Assembly (NCBI RefSeq): GCF_045629565.1
Contig: NZ_JAZQRL010000101.1
Span: 81,714 to 145,713 of the forward strand
Length of the DNA stretch: 64,000 nucleotides
Reading direction: 5' to 3'
Source of the DNA: Arcticibacter sp045629565
Lineage (GTDB): Bacteria; Bacteroidota; Bacteroidia; Sphingobacteriales; Sphingobacteriaceae
Part shown: one piece after another, positions 1 to 8,437 of the stretch
Numbering within the stretch: the stretch's first letter is position 1
Layout: the number at the start of each line of letters is the position of its first letter
Made by a program: the position numbers and the translations under genes
The notes under the pieces: model-generated
What the model was told of the DNA's origin: nothing
Seen by the model: only the letters and a program-made list of their open reading frames with translations
The model's database searches: none

Positions 1-252
1 TTGATCCTTAAGCCGGTAGAAGTCAAAGTGATAAACACTTCCTCCGGGTGACTCGTATTCGTTAACGATCGAGAATGTAGGACTCGAGACGGTATCCGTG
101 ACGCCCAGCTGCAGGCACAACGCCTTGATAAAAGTCGTTTTGCCTGCACCCATTTCACCATAAAATATAAATACACGTTCTTCATTTGCGAAAGAAAGAA
201 GTTCTCCTGCCACCCCGGGAAGCTCATCAATCGCAGAAATTAGTTGATTCAT
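1..252 (-). CDS. tsaE: TsaE, tRNA threonylcarbamoyladenosine biosynthesis ATPase (C-terminal part outside window)
   Basis: The first 84 codons of a minus-strand gene that runs off the left edge. The translation starts MNQLISAIDELPG and carries a Walker A motif GEMGAGKTT (about residues 32-40), then SPTFSIVNEY and HFDFYRLKD, the order expected of TsaE. TsaE is the ATPase that works with TsaB and TsaD to place threonylcarbamoyl on A37 of ANN-reading tRNAs, in the cytoplasm. Its start (CAT at 250-252) lies three bases from the porX stop, so the two are probably co-transcribed, porX first. Family usual length is about 140-160 residues, so a little over half is visible. Motif match is strong despite truncation. 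Confidence 0.93.
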   Translation of the reverse strand, partial: MNQLISAIDELPGVAGELLSFANEERVFIFYGEMGAGKTTFIKALCLQLGVTDTVSSPTFSIVNEYESPGGSVYHFDFYRLKDQ

Positions 253-255
253 AAC

Positions 256-1809
256 CTATCTAGGACTATAAGTAATGTATGGAACAATCATTTCCTCCAG
301 GGATATGCCCCCGTGCTGAAATGTCTCGTTATAATAGTTAACGAAGTGATTATAGTTATTTGGATATACAAAGTAACTATCTTCTTTTGTAAAGATGAAG
401 CTGGAACTTACGTGGAGTTTCGGCAGCTGCGCATCGTGTGGGTTCTTGATATGGAATACTTCTTTTGCATTGAAGTTGAGATTCTTTCCCTGCTTATATC
501 GTAAGTTGGTATTGGTATTACGATCACCAATAACCTTGCTCGGGTGTTTTACGCGGATCGTTCCATGATCGGTAGTGATGACCAACTTGACGTTTTTCTG
601 CGAAATTTTCTTCAACAATTCAAGCAATGGCGAATGCTCGAACCAGGAGAGTGTGAGTGAACGGTAGGCGGCTTCATCGTTTGCAAGCTCCCTGATCATT
701 GCCATGTCAGTACGGGCGTGGGAAAGCATATCAACAAAATTGAATACAATGGCATTCAATTCATTTCCCATTAAGTTGTTGAAATTCTCAACGAGGTCTT
801 TGCCCTGCTCGAACGTGAGCACTTTGGTATAAGAGTGCTTAACGTCGCGTCTGAGCACCCTCTGGAGCTGATCTTTCAGGAACTGGTCTTCAAAGAGGTT
901 CTTACCTCCCTCGTCTTCATCATTTTGCCACATGGACGGAAACCGCTTTTCCATTTCAATGGGCATCAAGCCTGAGAATATCGCGTTACGGGCATACTGC
1001 GTGGCTGTAGGAAGGATGCTGAAGTAGGTCTCTTCTTCGTCTAACCTGAAGTGCTCAGTGATGATCGAATTGATCATCTTCCATTGGTCGTAACGAAGGT
1101 TATCAATCAGTATGAAGAAGGTAGGCTTTGAAGCCTCCAACTGAGGAAAAAGCTTTTTCTTGAGGAGCTGATTGGAGGTGACGGGGCCACTGTCAGGATC
1201 TTTCAGCCAGCCAAGATAATTCTTCTCAATAAACTTGCAGAATTGTGCGTTTGCTTCTGCTTTTTGAAGGGTGAGAATTTCATGCATTCCCGCATCTTCT
1301 AATTTCTCCAATGAAAGTTCCCAGAAAACAAGTTTCTTATAAACATCTGCCCATTCGGTGTAACTAAGATTATCGTTCAGGGTCATACCGAGGTTTCTGA
1401 AGTCCTGCTGGTAAGCCATGGATGTTTTCTCGCTAACAAGGCGTTTATTATCGATAAGTCTTTTGATGGTAAGCTGAATCTGCTTAGGATTGACGGGTTT
1501 AATGAGATAGTCGTCGATCTTGGAGCCGATAGCATCTTCCATCAAATGCTCCTCTTCATTCTTGGTAATCAGTACAACCGGAACATCAGGATTGATATTT
1601 TTAATTTCTGCGAGCGTTTCAAGACCGGTAAGTCCAGGCATATTCTCATCTAAAAAAACGATGTCGTAATATCCGTTTCTAAAAGCATCAAGGGCATCAT
1701 TCCCGTTGGTAGCGGTCTTAACGGTGTAGCCTTTATCGTTAAGGAACATGATATGGGGTTTTAACAAATCAATCTCATCATCAGCCCATAGTATCGTGGT
1801 TTCCTGCAT
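256..1809 (-). CDS. porX: PorX-like response regulator: CheY receiver plus PglZ phosphatase-fold domain
   Basis: A 517-residue cytoplasmic regulator. Residues 1-120 are a CheY receiver: acidic pair D10/D11, phospho-acceptor D54 in FLDENMPG, conserved Lys at 104 (LIKP). After a helical linker, residues from about 225 form a PglZ domain of the alkaline-phosphatase superfamily: FILIDNLRYDQW with the metal-binding Asp near 236, PTATQYARN with a candidate catalytic Thr near 268-270, and TTDHGT. This architecture is that of PorX, which with the kinase PorY regulates type IX secretion in Bacteroidota; PorX of other species is a phosphodiesterase on oligonucleotides. No kinase gene is adjacent. Upstream of and almost touching tsaE; divergent from the HD phosphohydrolase. 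Confidence 0.9.
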   Translation of the reverse strand: MQETTILWADDEIDLLKPHIMFLNDKGYTVKTATNGNDALDAFRNGYYDIVFLDENMPGLTGLETLAEIKNINPDVPVVLITKNEEEHLMEDAIGSKIDDYLIKPVNPKQIQLTIKRLIDNKRLVSEKTSMAYQQDFRNLGMTLNDNLSYTEWADVYKKLVFWELSLEKLEDAGMHEILTLQKAEANAQFCKFIEKNYLGWLKDPDSGPVTSNQLLKKKLFPQLEASKPTFFILIDNLRYDQWKMINSIITEHFRLDEEETYFSILPTATQYARNAIFSGLMPIEMEKRFPSMWQNDEDEGGKNLFEDQFLKDQLQRVLRRDVKHSYTKVLTFEQGKDLVENFNNLMGNELNAIVFNFVDMLSHARTDMAMIRELANDEAAYRSLTLSWFEHSPLLELLKKISQKNVKLVITTDHGTIRVKHPSKVIGDRNTNTNLRYKQGKNLNFNAKEVFHIKNPHDAQLPKLHVSSSFIFTKEDSYFVYPNNYNHFVNYYNETFQHGGISLEEMIVPYITYSPR

Positions 1810-1916
1810 ATTATCTGTGTAAAGTATTTTTTATATTTATTCAAAAAGAATATAACAATAAAAGTGGTTTTTTGTATTCAGGAAAATTAACAATTTTTGC
1901 AGAGGGAACATTTATA

Positions 1917-3152
1917 TTGAATAAGAAAAAAATAATAAACGATCCGGTATACGGTTTTATAACGATCCCGTCTGAGTTGGTCTATGACCTGATTGACCAC
2001 CCCTATTTTCAGCGACTGAGAAATATCAAGCAACTTGGAATGACCCATCTTGTCTATCCCGGTGCCGTTCATACACGCTTTCACCATGCCTTGGGTGCCA
2101 TGCATCTAATGAGCATGGCGATTGAAACTTTAAAAGGAAAAGGGCATAACATTACGGAGGAAGAGGAAGAGGCCGTGACCATTGCAATTCTGCTTCATGA
2201 CGTAGGGCATGGTCCCTACTCTCATGCATTGGAGAACACGATTGTGAGCGGTATCTCACACGAGGATATTTCCATCTTGCTGATGGATAGTTTGAACCAA
2301 AAGTTTGACAACAGGCTTGACCTGGCCATACAGATATTCAAAGGATCGTATAGTAAACCTTTTCTTCATCAGCTTGTGTCAGGGCAGTTAGATACTGATC
2401 GGATGGATTACCTGAACAGAGACAGCTTTTTCACCGGTGTATCTGAAGGAATTATTGGATTTGACAGAATCATTAAAATGCTCAATGTATACAACGGGCA
2501 CCTTGTGGTAGAGGAAAAGGGCATCTATTCCATCGAAAAGTTTCTCGTAGCCCGACGTATTATGTACTGGCAGGTTTACCTGCACAAAACGGCTGTAGCC
2601 GCTGAGCATCTTCTTGTTAATATCTTACGAAGGGCAAAGGAACTGGTGAACAAGGGAGAGCAGCTGTTTGCTACTCCAAGTTTCAACCATTTTCTGACTA
2701 ACACCATCACCAAGGAAGAGTTCATAAACGACCCGATACATATCCAAAACTTTACTTGTTTGGATGATCATGATATTTTCACATCGGTAAAAGTATGGGC
2801 GACGGGAAAGGACCAAATACTTTCGCATCTTTGCAGGTATCTGTTAAGCCGTTCTCTATATAAAATAAAAGTAAGTACAGAGCCTTTTGACGCGGAACAT
2901 GTAGAAGAGCTCGGGAAGAGAGCTGCCGACCTGTTAAATATCGACACCCAAGACATTAGATACTTTGTTTTTACAGATACCATAACCAACCACGCTTATA
3001 AGGTAAACGATGAGAGCATTAATATTCTGATGAAGACCGGTACGACTAGAGACATTACGCTGGCATCGGACAACTCGATACTTGAAGGGCTCTCCAAGAC
3101 TGTGAAAAAGCACATCCTCTGCTACACAAAAGAGTTAAATAAGCTTAAATAA
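1917..3152 (+). CDS. HD-domain phosphohydrolase (dGTPase/SAMHD1-like)
   Basis: About 411 residues. Near the N-terminus it reads NKKKIINDPVYGFI, then HPYFQRLRNIKQLG, TRFHHALGAMHL, LLHDVGHGPYSHALE and DTDRMDYLNRDS, giving the H...HD...D metal-binding set of HD hydrolases closest to the dGTP triphosphohydrolase/SAMHD1-like group. Likely a cytoplasmic metal-dependent phosphohydrolase of nucleotides; the substrate cannot be read from sequence. Start is uncertain: the frame opens at a TTG at 1872, but family resemblance begins at the in-frame TTG at 1917 (L/M-NKKKIINDPVYG), chosen here. There is no ATG near this point. Divergent from porX, followed by the lpxD promoter. Confidence 0.85.
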   Translation: MNKKKIINDPVYGFITIPSELVYDLIDHPYFQRLRNIKQLGMTHLVYPGAVHTRFHHALGAMHLMSMAIETLKGKGHNITEEEEEAVTIAILLHDVGHGPYSHALENTIVSGISHEDISILLMDSLNQKFDNRLDLAIQIFKGSYSKPFLHQLVSGQLDTDRMDYLNRDSFFTGVSEGIIGFDRIIKMLNVYNGHLVVEEKGIYSIEKFLVARRIMYWQVYLHKTAVAAEHLLVNILRRAKELVNKGEQLFATPSFNHFLTNTITKEEFINDPIHIQNFTCLDDHDIFTSVKVWATGKDQILSHLCRYLLSRSLYKIKVSTEPFDAEHVEELGKRAADLLNIDTQDIRYFVFTDTITNHAYKVNDESINILMKTGTTRDITLASDNSILEGLSKTVKKHILCYTKELNKLK

Positions 3153-3190
3153 TGCGCTATAATTCTTTTTTGAGGGGATAATTTTCAAAT

Positions 3191-3220
3191 TTGATCATAA
3201 ATTAATAAGATATAACTTTG
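3191..3220 (+). promoter_or_regulatory. Bacteroidota-type promoter of lpxD
   Basis: TTG at 3191-3193 and TAACTTTG at 3213-3220, with a 19-base spacer, match the Bacteroidota sigma-70 consensus TTG / TAnnTTTG. The -7 box ends only four bases before the lpxD ATG at 3225, so the transcript would start at or next to the start codon, with practically no leader. Confidence 0.65.
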
Positions 3221-3224
3221 CCCG

Positions 3225-4259
3225 ATGCAATTTACTGCCCAACAGATTGGAATATTACTTGATGGAAGTGTGGATGGAAATCCAGAAGACACAGTAAATC
3301 AGCTCGCTAAGATAGAAGACGCTCAGAGTGGGTCGTTATCTTTCCTCGCAAATCCGAAATACGAACACTTTATCTACCAGACGAATGCCTCTATTGTTAT
3401 AGTCAACAAGGACTTTGTCGCATCTGCTCCCATAAAACCGACGCTGATCAGGGTCGAAAACGCCTATACTGCATTTTCGCTGCTGCTTCAACAATATAAT
3501 TCCATCAAGCTGAATAAAAAAGGAATTGAGGAACCCTGCTTTATCCATCCAAGTGCCAAGATTGGAAAAGATGTTTATATAGGAGCTTTCGCATATATCG
3601 GAGCAGACGTTGTTCTGGGTGATCATTCAAAGATCTACCCTCATGTATATTTAGGGGACAATGCATCTGTCGGATCTGGGTGCACGCTTTTTTCAGGAGT
3701 AAAAATATATCACGATTGCAAGATCGGTTCGAATGTGATTATACATTCTGGATCGGTTATCGGAAGCGATGGCTTCGGTTTTGCACCTCTGGAAGATGGC
3801 AGTTACAGCAAAATCAGCCAGATCGGAAATGTTGTGATAGAAGACGATGTAGAAATTGGCTCGAATACCTCTATAGACAGAGCCACAATGGGTTCCACCA
3901 TCATCAAAAAAGGTGTTAAGCTGGATAATCTTATCCAGATTGCACATAATGTGGAGATAGGAGCGAACACCGTGATCGCATCGCAGGCAGGAGTTTCGGG
4001 AAGCACGAAAGTCGGACCACAGTCGGTTGTAGGTGGACAAGTTGGAATTGTAGGACATATTATCATCGCTAAAGGCTCTCAGATACAGGCACAGTCGGGA
4101 ATCAACCGGGCCATTGTGGAGGAAGACAAGAAGTGGGCCGGATCACCAGCTACATCGTTTAATAATCAGATGCGAGCGCAGGTGATATTTAACCGTCTTC
4201 CGGAAATGCAGAGAAAGATTGACGAGTTAGAAAGAAAACTTAAAGAATTTACCAAATAA
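3225..4259 (+). CDS. lpxD: UDP-3-O-acylglucosamine N-acyltransferase LpxD
   Basis: 344 residues. It transfers a 3-hydroxyacyl chain from ACP to the 2-amino group of UDP-3-O-acyl-glucosamine, the third step of lipid A synthesis. Residues 1-100 form the LpxD uridine-binding domain (MQFTAQQIGILLDGSVDGNP start, SFLANPKYEHFIYQT), followed by a long left-handed beta-helix of hexapeptide repeats (about 105-310). The catalytic His is in NLIQIAHNVEIG. The C-terminal helix PEMQRKIDELERKLKEF is typical. First gene of lpxD - lpxC/fabZ - lpxA, the usual Bacteroidota order. ATG at 3225 fits both the promoter and the family N-terminus. Confidence 0.96.
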   Translation: MQFTAQQIGILLDGSVDGNPEDTVNQLAKIEDAQSGSLSFLANPKYEHFIYQTNASIVIVNKDFVASAPIKPTLIRVENAYTAFSLLLQQYNSIKLNKKGIEEPCFIHPSAKIGKDVYIGAFAYIGADVVLGDHSKIYPHVYLGDNASVGSGCTLFSGVKIYHDCKIGSNVIIHSGSVIGSDGFGFAPLEDGSYSKISQIGNVVIEDDVEIGSNTSIDRATMGSTIIKKGVKLDNLIQIAHNVEIGANTVIASQAGVSGSTKVGPQSVVGGQVGIVGHIIIAKGSQIQAQSGINRAIVEEDKKWAGSPATSFNNQMRAQVIFNRLPEMQRKIDELERKLKEFTK

Positions 4260-4283
4260 ACACTGATACACATGCATCAGGCC

Positions 4284-5693
4284 ATGAACGTTAAACAAAG
4301 AACAATTAAGACCGCAGTTACTGTTTCCGGGACGGGATTGCACACTGGACAACCCGTAAACATGACTTTTAATCCTGCGCCTGAAAACCATGGATATAAA
4401 TTCAGAAGGATTGACATTGATGGAAAACCTATCATTGATGCAGATGTAGATAATGTGACTGATACTTCCAGAGGCACAACGATCTCGCAAAACGGAGCGA
4501 GCGTAAGCACGGTTGAGCATGTCCTGGCAGCACTCGTAGGCCTTGAAGTTGATAATGTTTTAATTGATCTGGACGGACCAGAGACTCCGATCATGGATGG
4601 GAGTTCAATCCATTTTATCGATTCGCTGGAAGAAGCGGGATTTGTTGAACAGAGTGCTGAGCGGGAATATTATCATATACCTTATAATATACATTATACG
4701 GAACCCGACCGAAAGGTTGAAATGGTAGCGATGCCTGTTGATGACGATTACAGGTTAACTTGTATGATCGACTATAACTCACCGATCCTTGGAAGTCAGC
4801 ATGCTGCTATCACCAGTATATCGGAATTTAAAAAAGAGATTAGTTCCAGCAGGACTTTTTGTTTCCTGCACGAGCTTGAGGCTCTTCTTGATCATAATCT
4901 GATCAAGGGCGGCGATTTGAACAATGCGATCGTTGTCGTTGATAAAGAAGTAAGTAAGGAAGAACTTAAGCATCTGGCTAAGTTATTCAACCGCGAAGAT
5001 ATCGACGTGGCCAGAGAAGGGATTTTGAACAACATTGAGCTGAGACACCAGAACGAGCCTGCCAGACATAAGCTGCTTGATATGATAGGAGACCTTGCGT
5101 TGGTTGGCGTTCCCTTAAGAGGTCACATCATGGCCGCAAGACCGGGACATGCTGCTAACATCGCGTTCGGCAAGAAGATAAAGGCTCAAATTAAAAAGGA
5201 GCGCAAAAAAGCTCAGTATAAGCCTTACGACCCGGGAGCAACACCTTTGTATGACACTGTTGAGATCATGAAAATTCTGCCACACAGACAGCCTATGCTG
5301 ATGATTGACAGGATCATGGAATTGACTAAAACGTATGTTGTTGGGGTAAAGAATGTAACCATGAACGAGGATATCTTCAGAGGTCATTTCCCAGGCAGTC
5401 CGCTGTTTCCAGGTGTACTACAGATAGAAGCAATGGCTCAGACCGGAGGGATTCTTGTTCTTAGTACTGTTCCTGACCCTCAGAACTGGTTGACACTGTT
5501 CCTGAAGATCGAAAATGCCCGGTTCAAAGCACCGGTAACTCCAGGAGACGTGATCGTATTCAGATGCGATCTGATGAGTCCTATAAGACGGGGTATAGCG
5601 CAAATGAGGGGAGTAGGATTAGTGGGTGAGAAAGTTGTAGTAGAGGCCGAACTCATGGCACAGATTGTAAAAGTTAAAAACGAAGAAGAATGA
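4284..5693 (+). CDS. lpxC: Bifunctional LpxC deacetylase / FabZ dehydratase
   Basis: A fusion of two enzymes, common in Bacteroidota. The N-terminal part (about 1-305) is LpxC, the zinc UDP-3-O-acyl-N-acetylglucosamine deacetylase that commits the cell to lipid A: GTGLHTGQPV, STVEHVLAAL (zinc His), SRTFCFLHELEAL and PARHKLLDMIGDL (zinc His/Asp). The C-terminal part (about 315-465) is FabZ, the 3-hydroxyacyl-ACP dehydratase of fatty acid synthesis: LPHRQPMLMIDRI and GHFPGSPLFPGVLQIEAMAQ. Having both activities in one chain puts the competing users of 3-hydroxyacyl-ACP together. An ATG at 4272 would add MHQA; 4284 (MNVKQRTIK) is preferred from family N-termini. Its stop overlaps the lpxA start (ATGA). 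Confidence 0.95.
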   Translation: MNVKQRTIKTAVTVSGTGLHTGQPVNMTFNPAPENHGYKFRRIDIDGKPIIDADVDNVTDTSRGTTISQNGASVSTVEHVLAALVGLEVDNVLIDLDGPETPIMDGSSIHFIDSLEEAGFVEQSAEREYYHIPYNIHYTEPDRKVEMVAMPVDDDYRLTCMIDYNSPILGSQHAAITSISEFKKEISSSRTFCFLHELEALLDHNLIKGGDLNNAIVVVDKEVSKEELKHLAKLFNREDIDVAREGILNNIELRHQNEPARHKLLDMIGDLALVGVPLRGHIMAARPGHAANIAFGKKIKAQIKKERKKAQYKPYDPGATPLYDTVEIMKILPHRQPMLMIDRIMELTKTYVVGVKNVTMNEDIFRGHFPGSPLFPGVLQIEAMAQTGGILVLSTVPDPQNWLTLFLKIENARFKAPVTPGDVIVFRCDLMSPIRRGIAQMRGVGLVGEKVVVEAELMAQIVKVKNEEE

Positions 5694-6472
5694 TCCAACC
5701 GTTAGCATATATACATCCCCAGGCAATAATTGCAGATAATGTTGTTATAGAACCATTTGTCACGATCCATAAGAATGTGGTCATTGGAGAAGGTACCTGG
5801 ATAGGTCCGAACGTAACCATTATGGATGGCGCAAGAATCGGTAAAAACTGCCGCATTTTTCCCGGAGCCGTTATTTCTGCAATACCGCAGGACCTTAAAT
5901 ATAATGGGGAAGACACTACGGTTGAGATAGGAGATAATACAACCATCCGTGAATGTGTGACCATTAACAAAGGCACTAAGGACAAATGGAAGACCGTAAT
6001 CGGAAAGAATTGTCTTATTCAGGCCTATTGTCACATCGCTCACGATTGCGTGGTAGGTGATAACTGCATCTTTTCAAACAGCACCACGCTGGCTGGTCAC
6101 ATTACTATAGGCGACTATGTTGTTCTTGCAGGTCTCGTCGCTATACATCAATTTTGTAAAGTGGGCTCACATGCCTTTATCACAGGCGGCTCGTTAGTTA
6201 GAAAAGACGTTCCTCCCTATGTAAAAGCCGCCAGAGAGCCGCTTTCATACGTAGGTATCAACTCTGTTGGATTGCGCAGAAGGGGGTATTCTTCTGAACA
6301 GATAAATGAAATACAGGATATTTACAGAACGCTGTTCGTGAAAAAGTACAATATCGCTTCGGCTCTCGACATTATCGAAGCAGAGCACCAGCCGACAGAA
6401 ATCAGAGACGAAATATTAGACTTCATCCGGAATTCAAACCGCGGGATAATGAAAGGTTTCACCGGAGCGTAA
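5690..6472 (+). CDS. lpxA: UDP-N-acetylglucosamine acyltransferase LpxA
   Basis: 260 residues, the normal LpxA length. It transfers the 3-hydroxyacyl chain from ACP to the 3-OH of UDP-GlcNAc, the first lipid A step. Hexapeptide repeats fill residues 5-190 (PLAYIHPQAIIADNVVIEPF onward); the catalytic His lies in CHIAHDCVVGD; GINSVGLRRRGYS leads into the helical C-terminal domain that contacts ACP. The start overlaps the lpxC-fabZ stop by four bases, pointing to translational coupling. Confidence 0.96.
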   Translation: MIQPLAYIHPQAIIADNVVIEPFVTIHKNVVIGEGTWIGPNVTIMDGARIGKNCRIFPGAVISAIPQDLKYNGEDTTVEIGDNTTIRECVTINKGTKDKWKTVIGKNCLIQAYCHIAHDCVVGDNCIFSNSTTLAGHITIGDYVVLAGLVAIHQFCKVGSHAFITGGSLVRKDVPPYVKAAREPLSYVGINSVGLRRRGYSSEQINEIQDIYRTLFVKKYNIASALDIIEAEHQPTEIRDEILDFIRNSNRGIMKGFTGA

Positions 6473-6497
6473 TGCCAAAAAAGCCGGTCTTATTATA

Positions 6498-7124
6498 ATG
6501 GACGTTAAACTGGATAATATTGGCCGGCGCTTTAACCGTGAATGGATATTCGAAGGAATTGATTACACATTCAAAACTGGCAGCTCTTATGCTATACTTG
6601 GACATAATGGGTCAGGTAAGTCTACCCTTTTACAGGTAATTGCAGGAAGCTTAAGTCCGTCTTCCGGGACGATTGCATACCTGCAGGGCGATAAAACGAT
6701 TGATATGGACACTGTTTATCAAAGCGTTGCAGTCGCGGCCCCGTATCTGGAATTGATTGAGGAATTCAGTCTTCGCGAACTGCTCGACTTCCATTTTCGT
6801 TTTAAGCGTCCGTTGAATCAGTTAACGACGAAGCAAATCATAGCCTTGCTGGGTCTTGAGAAATCGGCGTCAAAGCCTTTAAAGTATTTTTCATCTGGAA
6901 TGAAGCAGCGCACCAAGCTTGCCCTCGCGTTATGTTCGGATACATCACTTACTCTCCTTGACGAACCGGCATCGAATCTGGATCTTGCTGGCATTGCGTG
7001 GTACAAAGACATGGTTGCCCAATTCGGTGGAGACCGAACCCTTATTGTATGTTCTAATCAGGATTTCGAATACGACTTCTGTAGTCACCAATTGCAGCTT
7101 ACCGACTATAAAAAAATCCAGTAA
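6498..7124 (+). CDS. ABC transporter ATP-binding protein
   Basis: 208 residues, a single nucleotide-binding domain: Walker A GHNGSGKST (about 36-44), signature FSSGMKQR, Walker B LTLLDEPASNLD, and a late SNQDFEY in place of the usual H-loop region. No membrane subunit is adjacent. It sits 25 bases after lpxA and is probably in the same transcript, ending before the efp promoter. Orphan ATPases in this position are common in Bacteroidota; the transported substrate is unknown. It is shorter than a typical 230-240-residue NBD because the C-terminal part is compact. Confidence 0.85.
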   Translation: MDVKLDNIGRRFNREWIFEGIDYTFKTGSSYAILGHNGSGKSTLLQVIAGSLSPSSGTIAYLQGDKTIDMDTVYQSVAVAAPYLELIEEFSLRELLDFHFRFKRPLNQLTTKQIIALLGLEKSASKPLKYFSSGMKQRTKLALALCSDTSLTLLDEPASNLDLAGIAWYKDMVAQFGGDRTLIVCSNQDFEYDFCSHQLQLTDYKKIQ

Positions 7125-7156
7125 ACCAATCTTCTTTCCAATCGTACTGCAGGTAT

Positions 7157-7184
7157 TTGTAATTTCTGAAAATCTATATCTTTG
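7157..7184 (+). promoter_or_regulatory. Bacteroidota-type promoter of efp
   Basis: TTG at 7157-7159 and TATCTTTG at 7177-7184, spaced by 17 bases, fit TTG / TAnnTTTG exactly. The efp ATG is 20 bases downstream of the -7 box, giving a short leader. Confidence 0.65.
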
Positions 7185-7204
7185 TCGCTTAACAAAAGAC
7201 TACT

Positions 7205-7765
7205 ATGGCAAAGGCTTCTGATATCAAAAATGGCAATATTTTACGCTTCAATGGTGAACTGATTGCAGTGGAGGAACTGATTCACCGGACACCTGGAAAT
7301 TTACGTGCATTTTACCAGGCCAGAATGAGGAATGTTAAAACCGGAAAGTTAGTGGAGTATCGCTTCCGTACAGACGAAGAGGTCGAAATATGCCGCGTTG
7401 AGACTAGTAATTATCAATATCTCTATTCTGACGGCGACTTCTTCGTTGTGATGGATAATAACACTTTCGAACAACATAACATCCCCAAAGTCCTATTTGG
7501 CGATGCTGCTAAATTCCTCAAAGAGGGGATGAACGTCATCGTAGCCTTTGAAAGTGATGAACCTATCATGGGCCAGGCACCCACCAGTGTAGAATTGGAG
7601 ATCACCTATACCGAGCCAGCCGTCAAGGGCGACACATCGACTAATGCATTGAAATATGCAACCGTCGAAACAGGTGTTGAAATCAAGGTTCCTCTTTTCA
7701 TCAATCAAGGAGAGAAGGTTAGAGTTGATACACGGACCGGGGAGTACATTGAACGTGTTAAGTAA
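7205..7765 (+). CDS. efp: Translation elongation factor P
   Basis: 186 residues with the three beta-barrel domains of EF-P. It rescues ribosomes stalled on polyproline by binding between the P and E sites. The N-terminus reads MAKASDIKNGNILRFNGE; the C-terminal signature is VDTRTGEYIERVK. The beta3-beta4 loop reads HRTPGNLRAF, so the tip carries Asn32 where E. coli EF-P has the beta-lysylated Lys34 (PGKGQAF) and other groups use Arg. Neither the EpmA-type nor the EarP-type target residue is at the tip, so the protein is probably unmodified there or modified in another way. Has its own promoter and a terminator. Confidence 0.96.
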   Translation: MAKASDIKNGNILRFNGELIAVEELIHRTPGNLRAFYQARMRNVKTGKLVEYRFRTDEEVEICRVETSNYQYLYSDGDFFVVMDNNTFEQHNIPKVLFGDAAKFLKEGMNVIVAFESDEPIMGQAPTSVELEITYTEPAVKGDTSTNALKYATVETGVEIKVPLFINQGEKVRVDTRTGEYIERVK

Positions 7766-7785
7766 GGAATTCGCATGTAAAAACA

Positions 7786-7812
7786 AGGGCTTTACGATGT
7801 AAGGCTCTTTTT
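7786..7812 (+). terminator. Rho-independent terminator after efp
   Basis: A ten-base-pair stem (7786-7795 with 7799-7808, two G-U pairs) with a three-base loop is followed by TTTTTG. It overlaps the region just ahead of the next gene's ATG at 7823. Confidence 0.6.
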
Positions 7813-7822
7813 GTTTGTAGGT

Positions 7823-8437
7823 ATGGAAGATAAGAAAGCGCTTAGAAGCGCCTACATAAAGAAGCGGAAGGAACTCCATCCGGAGGAGCTTGAAGTACTC
7901 AGTGAGCGGATCGCAGCTAATTTTTTTTCTCTTTCCCTGGGACATGTTCGTTACTTACATATCTATTATCCTATCCCCGGCAAGCAAGAGATAGACAGCT
8001 TATTCATCGGCGAGCGTATAAGGCGTGATTTTAAGCCAATAAAACTCGTACTACCTAAAAGCGATCTACGTTCTTGTACGCTGAAGCATATCCTCTGGGA
8101 GGATTCTACACCTTTGGCGATGAATGCCTGGGGAATAACAGAACCTCTCTCCGGAGAGGAGGTTTCTGCCGAGACATTAGACCTTATCATCATCCCCCTA
8201 CTCGCCTGCGACTCGGAGGGCAACCGGCTCGGCTATGGCAAAGGGTTTTATGACCGGTTTCTGGCTACCTGTCGTCAGGATGCATTGAAAGTGGGACTCT
8301 CTTATTTTGAGCCTCAGGGAGAGGTCATTCCGCATGAGAATCACGATATACCACTGGACCTGTGCGTTACGCCGGAAAGGATACACTACTTTAAACCTCC
8401 AGCTCAACGAGAACGGGGCAATGATCGGAGTGGGTAG
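7823..8437 (+). CDS. 5-formyltetrahydrofolate cyclo-ligase
   Basis: About 204 residues. It converts 5-formyl-THF to 5,10-methenyl-THF with ATP, returning the storage folate to the one-carbon pool. N-terminal MEDKKALRSAYIKKRKEL, central HIYYPIPGKQEID and C-terminal GNRLGYGKGFYDRFL are the family landmarks. The frame opens at a TTG at 7811 but ATG at 7823 is the natural start. The 3' end runs 47 bases into the oppositely oriented exonuclease III gene. Confidence 0.92.
   Translation: MEDKKALRSAYIKKRKELHPEELEVLSERIAANFFSLSLGHVRYLHIYYPIPGKQEIDSLFIGERIRRDFKPIKLVLPKSDLRSCTLKHILWEDSTPLAMNAWGITEPLSGEEVSAETLDLIIIPLLACDSEGNRLGYGKGFYDRFLATCRQDALKVGLSYFEPQGEVIPHENHDIPLDLCVTPERIHYFKPPAQRERGNDRSG

Noticed and set aside
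244..504. Plus-strand frame of 86 codons opposite porX
   Set aside because: Lies wholly antisense to a strongly supported PorX gene; hydrophobic and without any family motif.
1872..1916. N-terminal extension of the HD phosphohydrolase from TTG 1872
   Set aside because: The extra 15 residues are not like the family; similarity begins at TTG 1917.
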